A stretch of DNA of 64,000 nucleotides. Source: Fusobacterium perfoetens ATCC 29250 (GTDB taxonomy: Bacteria; Fusobacteriota; Fusobacteriia; Fusobacteriales; Fusobacteriaceae). The stretch is from positions 23,840 through 87,839 of the forward strand of contig NZ_JHXW01000011.1 of NCBI RefSeq assembly GCF_000622245.1, in the 5' to 3' direction. Made by a program: the position numbers and the translations under genes. The number at the start of each line of letters is the position of its first letter. The stretch's first letter is position 1. The notes under the pieces were generated by a model, which was not told the DNA's origin, made no database searches, and worked only from the letters and a program-made list of their open reading frames with translations. Shown one piece after another: positions 45,270 to 54,662 of the stretch.

Positions 45270-48251
45270 GTGAAATTTGAAAATTTACAAATAGATGATA
45301 TATATAGAGGCTCACTTCCTTTTTTCCTAAGTGAAAAAAAAGGGGGAATAATATTTTTAGCCTCATCAAATAAAAATATAGAAGATTATTACTATACTTT
45401 AAAAGATATATATAATTATCCTATTCTTACAATAGATGATTTTTATGATGATTTTGATATTTACAACAAAAACTATAATCTTTTAGAAATATTAAAAAAT
45501 GAAAAAAATTATATAATTCTAATATCTTTACAAGGAATATTGGGAGAATATACAGATAGAGGGGAAGCTCTATCTTTTTCTTGTGGAGATACATTAAGTT
45601 TAAAAGATATAGAAAGTAAATTAATCGAGAGTGGATATACAAAAAATTATATTATAGAAAACAAGATGGAATATTCTATAAGAGGAGATATTTTAGATAT
45701 ATATCCATTAAATATGGAAAATCCCATAAGAATTGAATTGTTTGGAGATGAAATAGATAGAATAACAGAATTTGATTCTTATACTCAAAGAAGTATTGGA
45801 GAAAAAGATAAAATATTATTGTATATAAACAAAAATAAAAACAAGAATTTTTCTTTTTTTCAATTAGTAGATAAATTTTCTACTACTTTTAATTTTAGAT
45901 TTATAGAAAATACAGAGATTCTTAAATACAAACTAGAAGAATATATTTTAAAAGACAGAGATAAAGAAGAAAAGTATAGAGAACTTTTTAATATAGCCTT
46001 AGAAGAATTTAAACCTATTGAAACAAAGAGATTTGATTTTGACAAAATTAAAAAGTATGAAGATTTAGAAGTTATAAAAAAAGAGAGCAAAAAACAAAAA
46101 ATCTTAATTCTTTCAGAAGAGAAAAAAAGATATGATGAGATTTTCCAAGGTTGTAAAAATATAGAAATAGAAAAGTATCCTCATTATGAGGGGTTTAAAT
46201 ATAATGATATATTAGTTCTTACAGATAGAGAAATAAAAGGCATAAAAGTCAAGAAAGAAACAGCTAACAAAAGAGGTGTAAGATATAGTGATATTAATCA
46301 AATTAGAGTAAATGACTATATTATTCATGAAACTTTTGGGGTAGGAATATATTTAGGAATAGAAACCATTGATGGAAAAGATTATTTAAAAATTCAATAT
46401 GCTGGAGAGGACAAACTTTATGTCCCTACTGAAAACCTAAATAGAATAGAGAAGTATATCTATGATATGGGAAATACTCCAGAAATTTATAATTTAGGTA
46501 GAAGAGGATTCAAAAGAAAAAGAGAAAAATTAGAAGAGGAAATGAAAAAATTTGCTGAAGAGCTTATAAAAATACAAGCTCGTAGACAGGGAAATTATGG
46601 ATATGCCTTTTCTAAAGATACAGTATGGCAAGAGGAATTTGAAGAGGGATTCCCATATACAGAAACTAAAGACCAATTAGAAGCTATTAAAATGGTAAAA
46701 GAGGATATGGAGTCCCCTAGAGTTATGGATAGAATTATCTGTGGTGATGTGGGATATGGTAAGACAGAGGTAGCTATGAGAGCTACTTTTAAGGCTGTGG
46801 CTGATGACAAACAAGTATTGATATTAACACCAACCACAGTTTTAGCTGACCAACACTATGAAAGATTTAAAGAAAGATTCCAAAACTATCCAATAAATAT
46901 AGCTCTTTTAAGTAGAATAAAAACACCTAAAGAGCAAGAGGAGATTTTAAAGAAAATCTATACAGGTGGAGTGGATATTGTAATAGGTACTCACAGACTT
47001 TTATCAGATGATGTAAAATTTAATGATTTAGGTTTAGTAATAGTTGACGAGGAACAAAAATTTGGTGTAAAAGCTAAAGAAAAATTAAAGACTATGAAAG
47101 AAAATGTAGATTTATTAACTCTTACAGCTACACCAATTCCAAGAACTTTAAATTTAGCTCTTTTAGGAATTAGAGATATATCTATTATAAAGACACCTCC
47201 TACAAATAGACTTCCAATAGAAAATATTATTATAGATAGTGATGACAAGAGTATAAAAGAAGCTATAATGAAAGAAATTGGAAGAGAGGGGCAAGTATTT
47301 TATATTTATAACTCTGTTTATTCAATGGAATACAAAGAGAAAAAATTGAAAGAGTTACTTCCTCCATATATAAAAATAAAATATATTCATGGTAGAATGT
47401 CTCCTCAAAGTATAAAAGAGGTATTACATGAATTTGAAAATGGTGATGTAAATGTATTACTAACTACTACAATAGTAGAAAATGGAATTGATATAGAAAA
47501 TGCCAATACTATTATTATAGAGGGTATTGAAAAGTTAGGACTTTCTCAAATTTATCAACTTAGAGGTAGAGTAGGAAGAGGAAAGAGAAAAGCTTATTGT
47601 TATATAGTAAATGATATAGATAGAAAATATAATAAGAAAACTAAACTTAGAAAAGAAAGTATAGAGAATTTAAAAGGTTTAGGTGGAGGATTTAATCTAT
47701 CTTTAGAGGATATGAATATTCGTGGAGCTGGAGAGATTTTAGGAGAAAAACAACATGGAGCTTTAGAAACTTTTGGATATAACCTTTATTTAAAACTTTT
47801 ACAAGAGGAAATGGAAAGACAAAGGGGAGAATACAAAGATAAAGGAGATATTACAATAGACTTCTTAGAAAATGGATATATCCCAGCTACTTATATAGAG
47901 GAATTTGAAAAAATCAATATTTATAAAAGGGCTATGGATTTAAAAACAGTTCCAGAGATAGAGGAGCTATTTAGAGAGATAGAAGATAGATTTGGAAAAG
48001 CTCCAAAAGAGGTTGCCACACTTTTTGAAAATCTAAAGATAAAAATAAAAGCTTTTGATATTGGTATAAAATCTATTAGTGAAATAGAAAAAAATAAATA
48101 TACAATGACTTTTACTCCTGAAAGAGTTGATTTTGATAGAATCCTTACAATGATTACTACGGGAAAATGTAAATTAAAAACAAAAAATTCTATTCTTTAT
48201 GAGAAAAATATAGATGAATTTTTTAATGAATACCAAGAAATAGAGGTATAA
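45270..48251 (+). CDS. mfd: Transcription-repair coupling factor Mfd
   Basis: The protein is 993 residues from GTG behind AAGGAGAGG. Domains in order are a UvrB-homologous N-terminal region (SIRGDILDIYPL), an RNA polymerase-interaction domain (NDYIIHETFGVGIYLGIE), RecG-like SF2 translocase motifs (GDVGYGKTEVAMRAT; VDEEQKFG; QLRGRVGRGKRKAYC) and a C-terminal TRCF domain. It removes stalled RNA polymerase and recruits UvrA. It is shorter than the E. coli protein (1148) because the N-terminal region is compact. It is the first gene of a unit with mazG. Confidence 0.95.
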   Translation: MKFENLQIDDIYRGSLPFFLSEKKGGIIFLASSNKNIEDYYYTLKDIYNYPILTIDDFYDDFDIYNKNYNLLEILKNEKNYIILISLQGILGEYTDRGEALSFSCGDTLSLKDIESKLIESGYTKNYIIENKMEYSIRGDILDIYPLNMENPIRIELFGDEIDRITEFDSYTQRSIGEKDKILLYINKNKNKNFSFFQLVDKFSTTFNFRFIENTEILKYKLEEYILKDRDKEEKYRELFNIALEEFKPIETKRFDFDKIKKYEDLEVIKKESKKQKILILSEEKKRYDEIFQGCKNIEIEKYPHYEGFKYNDILVLTDREIKGIKVKKETANKRGVRYSDINQIRVNDYIIHETFGVGIYLGIETIDGKDYLKIQYAGEDKLYVPTENLNRIEKYIYDMGNTPEIYNLGRRGFKRKREKLEEEMKKFAEELIKIQARRQGNYGYAFSKDTVWQEEFEEGFPYTETKDQLEAIKMVKEDMESPRVMDRIICGDVGYGKTEVAMRATFKAVADDKQVLILTPTTVLADQHYERFKERFQNYPINIALLSRIKTPKEQEEILKKIYTGGVDIVIGTHRLLSDDVKFNDLGLVIVDEEQKFGVKAKEKLKTMKENVDLLTLTATPIPRTLNLALLGIRDISIIKTPPTNRLPIENIIIDSDDKSIKEAIMKEIGREGQVFYIYNSVYSMEYKEKKLKELLPPYIKIKYIHGRMSPQSIKEVLHEFENGDVNVLLTTTIVENGIDIENANTIIIEGIEKLGLSQIYQLRGRVGRGKRKAYCYIVNDIDRKYNKKTKLRKESIENLKGLGGGFNLSLEDMNIRGAGEILGEKQHGALETFGYNLYLKLLQEEMERQRGEYKDKGDITIDFLENGYIPATYIEEFEKINIYKRAMDLKTVPEIEELFREIEDRFGKAPKEVATLFENLKIKIKAFDIGIKSISEIEKNKYTMTFTPERVDFDRILTMITTGKCKLKTKNSILYEKNIDEFFNEYQEIEV

Positions 48252-48282
48252 AAGAACTTATTAAAATAAAAGAGGTGTAAAA

Positions 48283-49044
48283 TTGAAAGAGTTTTATAAA
48301 TTGGTGGAAACTTTAAATATTTTAAGAGGTGACAATGGTTGCCCTTGGGATAGAGAGCAAACAAGAGAAAGTTTAAAAGCTCCATTTTTAGAAGAAGTTT
48401 ACGAAGCATTAGATGTTATGGATAAAGGTGGAGAAGAGTTATGTGGAGAATTAGGAGATGTACTTCTACATATTATTTTTCAAGGTAAAATAGCAGAAGA
48501 AAAGGGAGAGTTTACTATTGAGGATATTTGCCAAAAAATAAATGAAAAATTAATTAGAAGACATCCTCATATTTTTGGAAGTGTTGAGGTTGGTAGTGTA
48601 TCTGATGTAGAAAAAAATTGGGAAGAGATAAAGAAAACAGAGAAAGAACATCAAAATAGAAAATCTGTATTAGATGGAATTCCAAAAGGGTTACCAGCTC
48701 TTTTAAAAGCTCAAAAAATTCAAAAGAAAGTTAAAAAATATGGTTTTGATTGGGATAATATAGAAGATGTATATGCCAAAGTTCAAGAGGAGATAAAAGA
48801 GGTAGAGGAAGCAGTAAAAGAAAATAATCATGAGCATATTGAAGAGGAAATAGGAGATTTACTTTTTGCTATTACAAATTATGCTAGACATTTAGGGGTA
48901 GATTCTTCTGAAGCTCTTAGAAAGACAAATGAGAAATTTGAAAAGAGATTTAGATATATAGAAGAAAACTGTGATATAGAAAATTCAACTCTTGAAGAGA
49001 TGGATAAATTATGGAATGAAGCGAAAAAAGATAAAAAATTATAA
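48283..49044 (+). CDS. mazG: Nucleoside triphosphate pyrophosphohydrolase MazG
   Basis: The protein is 253 residues from a TTG start behind AGAGGTG. It has tandem MazG domains: the first with LRGDNGCPWDREQT, EEVYEAL and the metal-binding EExxE-type residues with GDVLLHIIF, the second with EEIKEVEEA and EEEIGDLLFAITNYAR. It hydrolyses non-canonical and other NTPs to NMP and PPi. It lies 31 bp after mfd. Confidence 0.93.
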   Translation: MKEFYKLVETLNILRGDNGCPWDREQTRESLKAPFLEEVYEALDVMDKGGEELCGELGDVLLHIIFQGKIAEEKGEFTIEDICQKINEKLIRRHPHIFGSVEVGSVSDVEKNWEEIKKTEKEHQNRKSVLDGIPKGLPALLKAQKIQKKVKKYGFDWDNIEDVYAKVQEEIKEVEEAVKENNHEHIEEEIGDLLFAITNYARHLGVDSSEALRKTNEKFEKRFRYIEENCDIENSTLEEMDKLWNEAKKDKKL

Positions 49045-49050
49045 AAAGAC

Positions 49051-49078
49051 TTGACATATGTAAAAAATAAGGTATAAC
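49051..49078 (+). promoter_or_regulatory. Promoter before rqcP
   Basis: TTGACA (49051-49056), 16 bp, TATAAC (49073-49078), in the short gap after mazG. Confidence 0.6.
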
Positions 49079-49099
49079 TAAAATATAGGAGTGTATGTA

Positions 49100-49393
49100 A
49101 TGAGATTAGATAAGTTTTTAAAAGTTAGTAGAATAATAAAAAGAAGACCTATTGCAAAGGTAGTTGTTGATGGAGGAAAAGCTAAAATCAATGGAAAAGT
49201 TGCAAAACCTAGTACAGAAGTAAAAGTAGGAGATATTTTAGAGATAGAATATTATGACAAATATTTTAAATTTGAAATATTAGAAGTTCCTACAGGAAAT
49301 GTTTCAAAAGATAAAAGTAACGATTTAGTCAGTGTTTTAGAAAGTTCAGGTTTAAAAATAGATTTAAGTAGTGAAGAGGAGATACTAGAATAA
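49100..49393 (+). CDS. rqcP: S4-domain RNA-binding protein RqcP (Hsp15-like)
   Basis: The protein is 97 residues from ATG 49100; the in-frame GTG at 49091 lies in the ribosome site TAGGAGTG. The N-terminal S4 fold (MRLDKFLKVSRIIKRRPIAK...VVDGGKAKINGKVAKPSTEVKVGD) covers most of the protein. In Firmicutes this size and form is RqcP/YabO, which acts with RqcH in alanine tailing of stalled nascent chains on 50S subunits. Hsp15 is the close alternative. Its stop overlaps ispE by one base. Confidence 0.82.
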   Translation: MRLDKFLKVSRIIKRRPIAKVVVDGGKAKINGKVAKPSTEVKVGDILEIEYYDKYFKFEILEVPTGNVSKDKSNDLVSVLESSGLKIDLSSEEEILE

Positions 49394-50247
49394 TGATAAT
49401 AGAAAGTAATGCAAAGATAAATATAGGACTTAATATCATAGAGAGATTGCCAAATGGTTATCATAATTTAGATATGACAATGGTTCCTATATCTCTTGCA
49501 GATAAACTTACTATAGATTTTAAAAATAAAAAAGGAAAGTTAAAAATCACATCTAATATTGAAAGCATTCCTACTGATGAATCTAATATCCTTTATAAAG
49601 TCTATAAAAGATTTTATGAGAGATTACAAGTTGAACCAGAGGAAGTGTCAATCTATTTAGAGAAGCATATTCCTCATGAAGCTGGACTTGGTGGAGGAAG
49701 TTCAAATGGAGGTTTCTTTCTTCGTGAACTAAATAAATTTCATAATCTACCTTTTACAGATGAAGAACTTATGGATATTGGAAAAAAAGTGGGAGCTGAT
49801 ATACCGTTTTTTATCAAAAATAAGCCTTGTAGAGTGCAAGGAATAGGGGAAAAACTTATTGAGATAGAAAATAATTTAGATTGTGATGTTATACTTATAA
49901 AACCAAAATTTGGAGTTTCTACAAAGGAAGCCTATGAAATGTATGGTAAATTAAATAATAAAAAATTTGCCAATATAGATAAGATTGTAGAAGCTTTAAA
50001 GGAAAATAATTTAAAAGAAGTCATAACTTACAATGAAAATATGCTAGAACAAGGACTTTTAATAAGCAACAAAAATATTCAAAATTTCAGAGAAAAGAGT
50101 TACAAAATGGGGGAAGTAAATCTTTTTATGTCAGGGAGTGGAAGTTGTTATTATATCCTTTGTGAAAAAGAAGTAACCTCTAAATGTATTGATATGCTAC
50201 TGAAGACTTTTAATGATTGCTATATAATAAAATGCAATTTTTTATAA
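49393..50247 (+). CDS. ispE: 4-diphosphocytidyl-2-C-methyl-D-erythritol kinase
   Basis: This 284-residue GHMP kinase has an N-terminal AKINIGLNI with the catalytic Lys, the ATP loop PHEAGLGGGSSNGG near residues 94-107, and a C-terminal MSGSGSCYYIL motif. It is the fourth step of the MEP isoprenoid pathway. Translation is coupled to rqcP (TAATG). Confidence 0.94.
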   Translation: MIIESNAKINIGLNIIERLPNGYHNLDMTMVPISLADKLTIDFKNKKGKLKITSNIESIPTDESNILYKVYKRFYERLQVEPEEVSIYLEKHIPHEAGLGGGSSNGGFFLRELNKFHNLPFTDEELMDIGKKVGADIPFFIKNKPCRVQGIGEKLIEIENNLDCDVILIKPKFGVSTKEAYEMYGKLNNKKFANIDKIVEALKENNLKEVITYNENMLEQGLLISNKNIQNFREKSYKMGEVNLFMSGSGSCYYILCEKEVTSKCIDMLLKTFNDCYIIKCNFL

Positions 50248-50279
50248 GTTATATAATACATAATAAGGACGGTGCTAAA

Positions 50280-50585
50280 ATGAAAATTACAGATGTGAGA
50301 CTAAGAACAGTTAAAGGGGAAGATGAAGCAAAATTAAAAGCTTATGCTGATGTAACATTTGAGGGATGTTTTGTTGTTCATGGGCTAAAAATTATTGATG
50401 GACAAAAGGGAATGTTTGTAGCCATGCCTTCAAGAAAAATGCCAGATGGAGAATATAAAGACATAGCTCACCCAATTACATTAGAACTAAGAAAAGCAAT
50501 AACTGAAACAGTTATAGCTAAATATAATGAAGTTTTAAAAGCTGAGGGAGAAAAAGAGGTAGAAGCAGCTCCTATAGAAGAATAA
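50280..50585 (+). CDS. spoVG: SpoVG-family regulatory protein
   Basis: The protein is 101 residues from ATG 50280, preceded by AAGGAC; an upstream in-frame start at 50217 would overlap ispE and is rejected. The sequence is typical: MKITDVRLRTV..., the FVVHGLKIIDGQKGMFVAMPSRK core, then DIAHPI. SpoVG binds nucleic acid and affects division and surface traits in other bacteria. The last 15 or so residues are acidic and variable. Confidence 0.93.
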   Translation: MKITDVRLRTVKGEDEAKLKAYADVTFEGCFVVHGLKIIDGQKGMFVAMPSRKMPDGEYKDIAHPITLELRKAITETVIAKYNEVLKAEGEKEVEAAPIEE

Positions 50586-50606
50586 AATATTTTATAAATA
50601 AAAAGT

Positions 50607-50645
50607 AAAGAAGTTGTTGTAAGATTTACAATAACTTCTTTTTTT
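50607..50645 (+). terminator. Terminator of the ispE-spoVG unit
   Basis: A 14-bp stem (50607-50620 with 50628-50641, one wobble) and a T run. Confidence 0.8.
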
Positions 50646-50651
50646 ATAAGA

Positions 50652-50684
50652 AAAAAGTTACTACAAATATTATAGTAACTTTTT
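50652..50684 (-). terminator. Terminator of the hom-lysC operon
   Basis: AAAAAGTTACTA pairs with TAGTAACTTTTT; the upstream A tract is a T tract on the minus strand. Confidence 0.7.
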
Positions 50685-50713
50685 CCTTTGCGTATTTATT
50701 TTAACAGAGATTA

Positions 50714-52036
50714 TTAAGCAATAAATTTATTGTAAATAGTTTCAATAGTCTTTTTAAAGTTGTTGTTATCAACACCAATAATAATATTTATTTCATCTGG
50801 ACTTTGAGAAATAGTTTTAATATTTATTCCCATATCTCCTACAGCTCCAAAGATTTTTCCAGATATTCCAGGAGTTTTTGCCATATTTCTACCTACAATA
50901 GATATAAAACTTATACCATCATTAAACTTGATATTTTCAATATTACAATAATTTTTAATATCTGTTAATAACTCAAAAGCTTTTCCATTCAGAGATTTAG
51001 TAGATACTACTACAGAAAAAGTATCTACTCCTGTAGGAACTTGCTCAACATTTAAACCATATTTTTCAAAAATTTCTAAAACTCTTTTTATTGCACCAAT
51101 TTCATTAGATATTCCATCTTTGTAAAAAGATATTGAAGTGAAATCTTTTCTACCAGCAATCCCTGTAATGATATTTTTCTTATTTTCTTCCAATAATTCA
51201 CTTCCCTCATTTACAATAAGAGTTCCATTGTTTTCTGGACAATTTGTATTTCTTATATTTATTGGAATATTGGCAATTTTTACAGGATAAACAGCATCAG
51301 TATGTAACACATCAGCTCCCATATATGATAATTCTCTTAATTCGTTATAAGTTAATATTTCAATTTGTTTTGGATTTTTAATAATATTAGGGTCAGCCAT
51401 AAGAATACCTGATACATCAGTCCAGTTTTCATAAAGTTCAGCATCTACACAATTAGCCACAATAGAACCAGTAATATCAGAACCACCCCTTGAAAATAAT
51501 TTTATATCTCCATTAGGTAGAGAACCATAAAAACCAGGGATAACAGCTTTAGGACATTTGTCAATAGCTGTGATAATAGCCTCCTTAGTTTTTTTCATAT
51601 TTACTTTTCCATCATATTGAAAGTGAATAATATCTTTGGCATCAATAAAAGAATATCCCAAGTAATCAGCCATAAGTTTAGCTGTCAGATATTCCCCTCT
51701 ACTTACTAAAAAATCTTCTGGAATATTAGATTTCATTAGTTTTTTTATTTCATCAAATTCTTTATCTAAATCAATAGATAAATTTAAACTATTTTTTATC
51801 TCTCTATATCTACTTTCAATAGTTGCCATTATCCAATCATAATTTACTTTATATTTTATATGAGCGTGACAAAGATATAATAAATCTGTAATTTTATTGT
51901 CATCTTTAAATCTTTTACCACCAGCAGATACTACAACTATATGCCTTTTTTCATCACTTGAAATAATGTTTTTTATCTTTTTAAACTGATTACTATCAGC
52001 TACTGAAGAACCACCAAATTTAGCTACTTTTATCAT
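50714..52036 (-). CDS. lysC: Aspartate kinase
   Basis: The protein is 440 residues. The amino acid kinase domain starts with VAKFGGSSVAD and contains SRGGSDITGSIVA; tandem ACT domains follow (about 300-440; GIAGRKDFTSISFYKDG, ISFISIVGRNMAKTPGISGKIF). It makes aspartyl phosphate for the lysine, threonine and methionine pathways. The ACT pair implies allosteric feedback. It is the second gene after hom, 31 bp apart. Confidence 0.94.
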   Translation of the reverse strand: MIKVAKFGGSSVADSNQFKKIKNIISSDEKRHIVVVSAGGKRFKDDNKITDLLYLCHAHIKYKVNYDWIMATIESRYREIKNSLNLSIDLDKEFDEIKKLMKSNIPEDFLVSRGEYLTAKLMADYLGYSFIDAKDIIHFQYDGKVNMKKTKEAIITAIDKCPKAVIPGFYGSLPNGDIKLFSRGGSDITGSIVANCVDAELYENWTDVSGILMADPNIIKNPKQIEILTYNELRELSYMGADVLHTDAVYPVKIANIPINIRNTNCPENNGTLIVNEGSELLEENKKNIITGIAGRKDFTSISFYKDGISNEIGAIKRVLEIFEKYGLNVEQVPTGVDTFSVVVSTKSLNGKAFELLTDIKNYCNIENIKFNDGISFISIVGRNMAKTPGISGKIFGAVGDMGINIKTISQSPDEINIIIGVDNNNFKKTIETIYNKFIA

Positions 52037-52067
52037 ATAAATTCACCTCAAATTTTATTTCATTTTT

Positions 52068-53219
52068 CTAATTAAATCTTGCAAAAAAAGCATTTTGCAT
52101 ATTATATTTTTTCAATAAATTATTTATTGTATTAACAGGAATCTCTTTTGTAATATAAATATTATTTCCTATTTTTTTATCAATTATTTCATTTAATTCT
52201 TCATTACGATATTTTTCATCAATTCTTAAATAATATTTATTGCAAATTAAAGAATAATCAATAACATAATCTTTTTTAATATATTTCATAGGGTCTTTAT
52301 TTTTATTGATAATATTTATTAAATCTTGTACTACTGCATTTCCTGTAGGAAGTTTTCCAGCTCCCTGTCCATAGAATTTTAATTCTCCTACTGATTCTCC
52401 AACGATTGTTCCTATGTTAAAGTTTTCAGGAATATTTCCCTCAAGAGCAGAAGAATCAAATAAAACAGGCTCAATAACAGGAACAATTTTATCATCTTTA
52501 GATACAGTTTTTGCAATAAGTTTTACAGTCAATCCAATAGAATTGAAATAATCTACATCAGATTTTTTTATATTTCTTATTCCAAAAACAGGTATATCAT
52601 TTTCAGAAAATATATGATTAAAAGCTAATTTTGAACTTATAATTAATTTTCTTAAAATATCAATTCCGTCAATATCATCAGTTGGGTCTTTTTCAGCATA
52701 TCCCAATTCTTGAGCTTTTTTTAATATTTCATCAAATTCATAACCAAATTTATTCATATTATATAGAATGAAATTAGTAGTTCCATTAAAAATTCCACTT
52801 ATAGAAGAAATCTCATCAATAGCTTTTACTTTTTTTATTGATTCTATCCAATGAACTCCACCACCTACACTGGCTTCATACAAAAATTTTACCTTATTAT
52901 CTTCAGCTAATTCTGTAAAATATTTAAGATGTTTAGCAACTACTGCTTTATTAGAAGTAACTACATTTTTTCCACTTTTTAGAGCTGCTTCTATATATTC
53001 AAAAGCAGGATTTATTCCCCCCATAACTTCCACAATAGTATCTATACTTGAATCTGTTAAGATATTATAAAATTCTCTTGTCATTATAGGAGAGGTTATT
53101 TGTCTGTTGGCTTTTATAAGGATTTTCTCAACAGTAATATCATATTTAAAGTTATCCTTTTGTAAAATTTCATAAACACCACTACCAACAGTTCCAAAAC
53201 CAAGTAAAGCAATTTTCAT
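52068..53219 (-). CDS. hom: Homoserine dehydrogenase
   Basis: The protein is 383 residues. The N-terminal Rossmann motif is IALLGFGTVGSGVYEIL. The catalytic region has SVGGGVHWIESIK and EFDEILKKAQELGYAEKDPTDDIDGIDILRK, which carries the conserved catalytic Asp/Lys set. A short C-terminal segment of about 60 residues replaces a full ACT domain. It reduces aspartate semialdehyde to homoserine. It is the first gene of the hom-lysC operon. Confidence 0.93.
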   Translation of the reverse strand: MKIALLGFGTVGSGVYEILQKDNFKYDITVEKILIKANRQITSPIMTREFYNILTDSSIDTIVEVMGGINPAFEYIEAALKSGKNVVTSNKAVVAKHLKYFTELAEDNKVKFLYEASVGGGVHWIESIKKVKAIDEISSISGIFNGTTNFILYNMNKFGYEFDEILKKAQELGYAEKDPTDDIDGIDILRKLIISSKLAFNHIFSENDIPVFGIRNIKKSDVDYFNSIGLTVKLIAKTVSKDDKIVPVIEPVLFDSSALEGNIPENFNIGTIVGESVGELKFYGQGAGKLPTGNAVVQDLINIINKNKDPMKYIKKDYVIDYSLICNKYYLRIDEKYRNEELNEIIDKKIGNNIYITKEIPVNTINNLLKKYNMQNAFFARFN

Positions 53220-53273
53220 TTTTCACCTCTCAAATTTCCGTATTTTAAAGACAAATGTTTTTAATTTAGAGAA

Positions 53274-53302
53274 AGTATATCAAAAATTTAAAAAAAAGTA
53301 AA
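53274..53302 (-). promoter_or_regulatory. Promoter of hom-lysC
   Basis: On the minus strand, TTTACT (53297-53302), 17 bp, TATACT (53274-53279). The leader is about 50 nt with no riboswitch seen. Confidence 0.6.
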
Positions 53303-53371
53303 GAGATTTTATAAAAAAAATTAAGAAAATTCTTTATTTTCAATAGAAAATTTAAAAAAATAAAAAAATAT

Positions 53372-53400
53372 TTGACAAATATAAAAACCTATGGTAAAAT
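53372..53400 (+). promoter_or_regulatory. Promoter of tRNA-Gln
   Basis: TTGACA (53372-53377), 17 bp, TAAAAT (53395-53400), 13 bp before the tRNA. Confidence 0.75.
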
Positions 53401-53412
53401 CATCTATGTTGT

Positions 53413-53487
53413 TGGGATGTCGCCAAGCGGTAAGGCAACGGACTTTGACTCCGTTATGCGTTGGTTCGAATCCAGCCATCCCAGCCA
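53413..53487 (+). tRNA. tRNA-Gln (anticodon TTG)
   Basis: A complete cloverleaf of 75 nt including encoded CCA. The acceptor stem TGGGATG/CATCCCA has discriminator G, the anticodon loop is CTTTGAC, and the T arm contains GGTTCGAATCC. It is a single-tRNA transcription unit with its own promoter and terminator. Confidence 0.97.
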
Positions 53488-53500
53488 TTTTATAGCAACC

Positions 53501-53528
53501 AACTCTCTGAAAAGAGAGTTTTTTTTTA
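53501..53528 (+). terminator. Terminator of tRNA-Gln
   Basis: AACTCTCT-GAAA-AGAGAGTT is followed by nine T residues. Confidence 0.88.
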
Positions 53529-53550
53529 TTCATAAATATTTGTTTTAGTT

Positions 53551-53579
53551 TTGTAGTAATTAGTAAAAGATGATATAAT
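53551..53579 (+). promoter_or_regulatory. Promoter of rluD
   Basis: TTGTAG (53551-53556), 17 bp, TATAAT (53574-53579) with an extended TGA before the -10. Confidence 0.65.
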
Positions 53580-53611
53580 GAAAGTATATAAACTAAAAAT
53601 AGGAGTGGAGA

Positions 53612-54556
53612 ATGGAAATAAAAGAAACTCTAACAATAGAAGCTAATGAAAATGATAAAGGAAAAAGAATAGATAAGTTTTTAAATGAATTAATAGAAGA
53701 TGCCACTAGAACATATATTCAAAAAATAATAGATAATGGACTTGTAGAAATTCAGGGAAAAAAAATTACTAAAAGTGGAAACAAATTAAAGGGAACAGAA
53801 ACTATAATTGTAAATATTCCAGAAGATGAAGTTTTAGATTTAATTCCAGAAGATATTCCATTAAATATAATTTATCAAGATGATGATATCGTAGTAATCA
53901 ATAAAACTCCAAATATGGTAGTCCACCCAGCCCATGGAAATTATACAGGAACTTTGGTAAATGCTCTTTTATATCATATAAAAGATTTATCAACTATAAA
54001 TGGTGTTATAAGACCTGGGATAGTTCATAGATTAGATAAAGATACAAGCGGAATCATTGTTGTAGCTAAAAATGATGAAGCTCATGGAAAATTATCAGAG
54101 ATGTTTAAAGAAAAAACTTTAGAAAAAACTTATGTTTGTATAGCTAAAGGGATTTTTAAAGAAAAAAGTGGAAGAATTGAAACTCTTATTGGTAGAGACC
54201 CAAGAGATAGAAAAAAAATGTCTGTGGTAGAGGAAAATGGAAAGATAGCTATTTCTAATTATGAAGTTTTAGATGAAAGTAAAAATCATTCTTTGGTAAA
54301 AGTTAGAATAGAAACAGGAAGAACTCATCAAATAAGAGTTCATATGAAGTATTTAAACCACCCTATAATGGGAGATAGTACTTATGGTAGTGGAAATGAT
54401 GGAGCAGATAGACAGATGTTACATTCATATAGTCTAAAATTTACCCATCCAACAAAAAATATAGAAATGATAGTTATAGCTCCTTTATTAGATGACTTTA
54501 AAAAAGTAGCTAAAAGTGTAGGACTAGATATTAGTAAAATTGAAAATAATAATTAA
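53612..54556 (+). CDS. rluD: RluA-family 23S rRNA pseudouridine synthase, RluD-like
   Basis: The protein is 314 residues. An N-terminal S4 domain (about 17-75) is followed by the catalytic domain with the family motif GIVHRLDKDTSGIIVVAKN, which carries the nucleophilic Asp, and RTHQIRVHMKYLNHPIMGD. It isomerises uridines in large-subunit rRNA. RluD is the default assignment for an S4-containing member; the exact position is not provable from sequence. Confidence 0.88.
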   Translation: MEIKETLTIEANENDKGKRIDKFLNELIEDATRTYIQKIIDNGLVEIQGKKITKSGNKLKGTETIIVNIPEDEVLDLIPEDIPLNIIYQDDDIVVINKTPNMVVHPAHGNYTGTLVNALLYHIKDLSTINGVIRPGIVHRLDKDTSGIIVVAKNDEAHGKLSEMFKEKTLEKTYVCIAKGIFKEKSGRIETLIGRDPRDRKKMSVVEENGKIAISNYEVLDESKNHSLVKVRIETGRTHQIRVHMKYLNHPIMGDSTYGSGNDGADRQMLHSYSLKFTHPTKNIEMIVIAPLLDDFKKVAKSVGLDISKIENNN

Positions 54557-54558
54557 AT

Positions 54559-54654
54559 AAAAGGACTGTTACATTTATAAAGTTGTTAATAAAAAATATT
54601 TTTCAATTATGAAAATTTTATTTTTATAACAAAATTTTTGTAACAGTCTTTTTA
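54559..54654. terminator. Long two-tier hairpin between convergent genes
   Basis: The outer arms 54559-54572 and 54640-54653 are complementary over 14 bp (one wobble) and carry ACTGTTAC/GTAACAGT. The roughly 67-nt interior can itself fold through TTAATAAAAA/TATTTTTATAA. A T run follows on plus, and an A run is present for minus. It probably serves as a bidirectional terminator. It also looks like a small terminal-inverted-repeat element. Confidence 0.55.
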
Positions 54655-54662
54655 TAATCTTT

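Noticed and set aside
53321..53533. 70-codon minus-strand frame containing AGFEPTHNGVKVRCLTAW
   Set aside because: It is the antisense of tRNA-Gln and its terminator, a well-known false ORF type.
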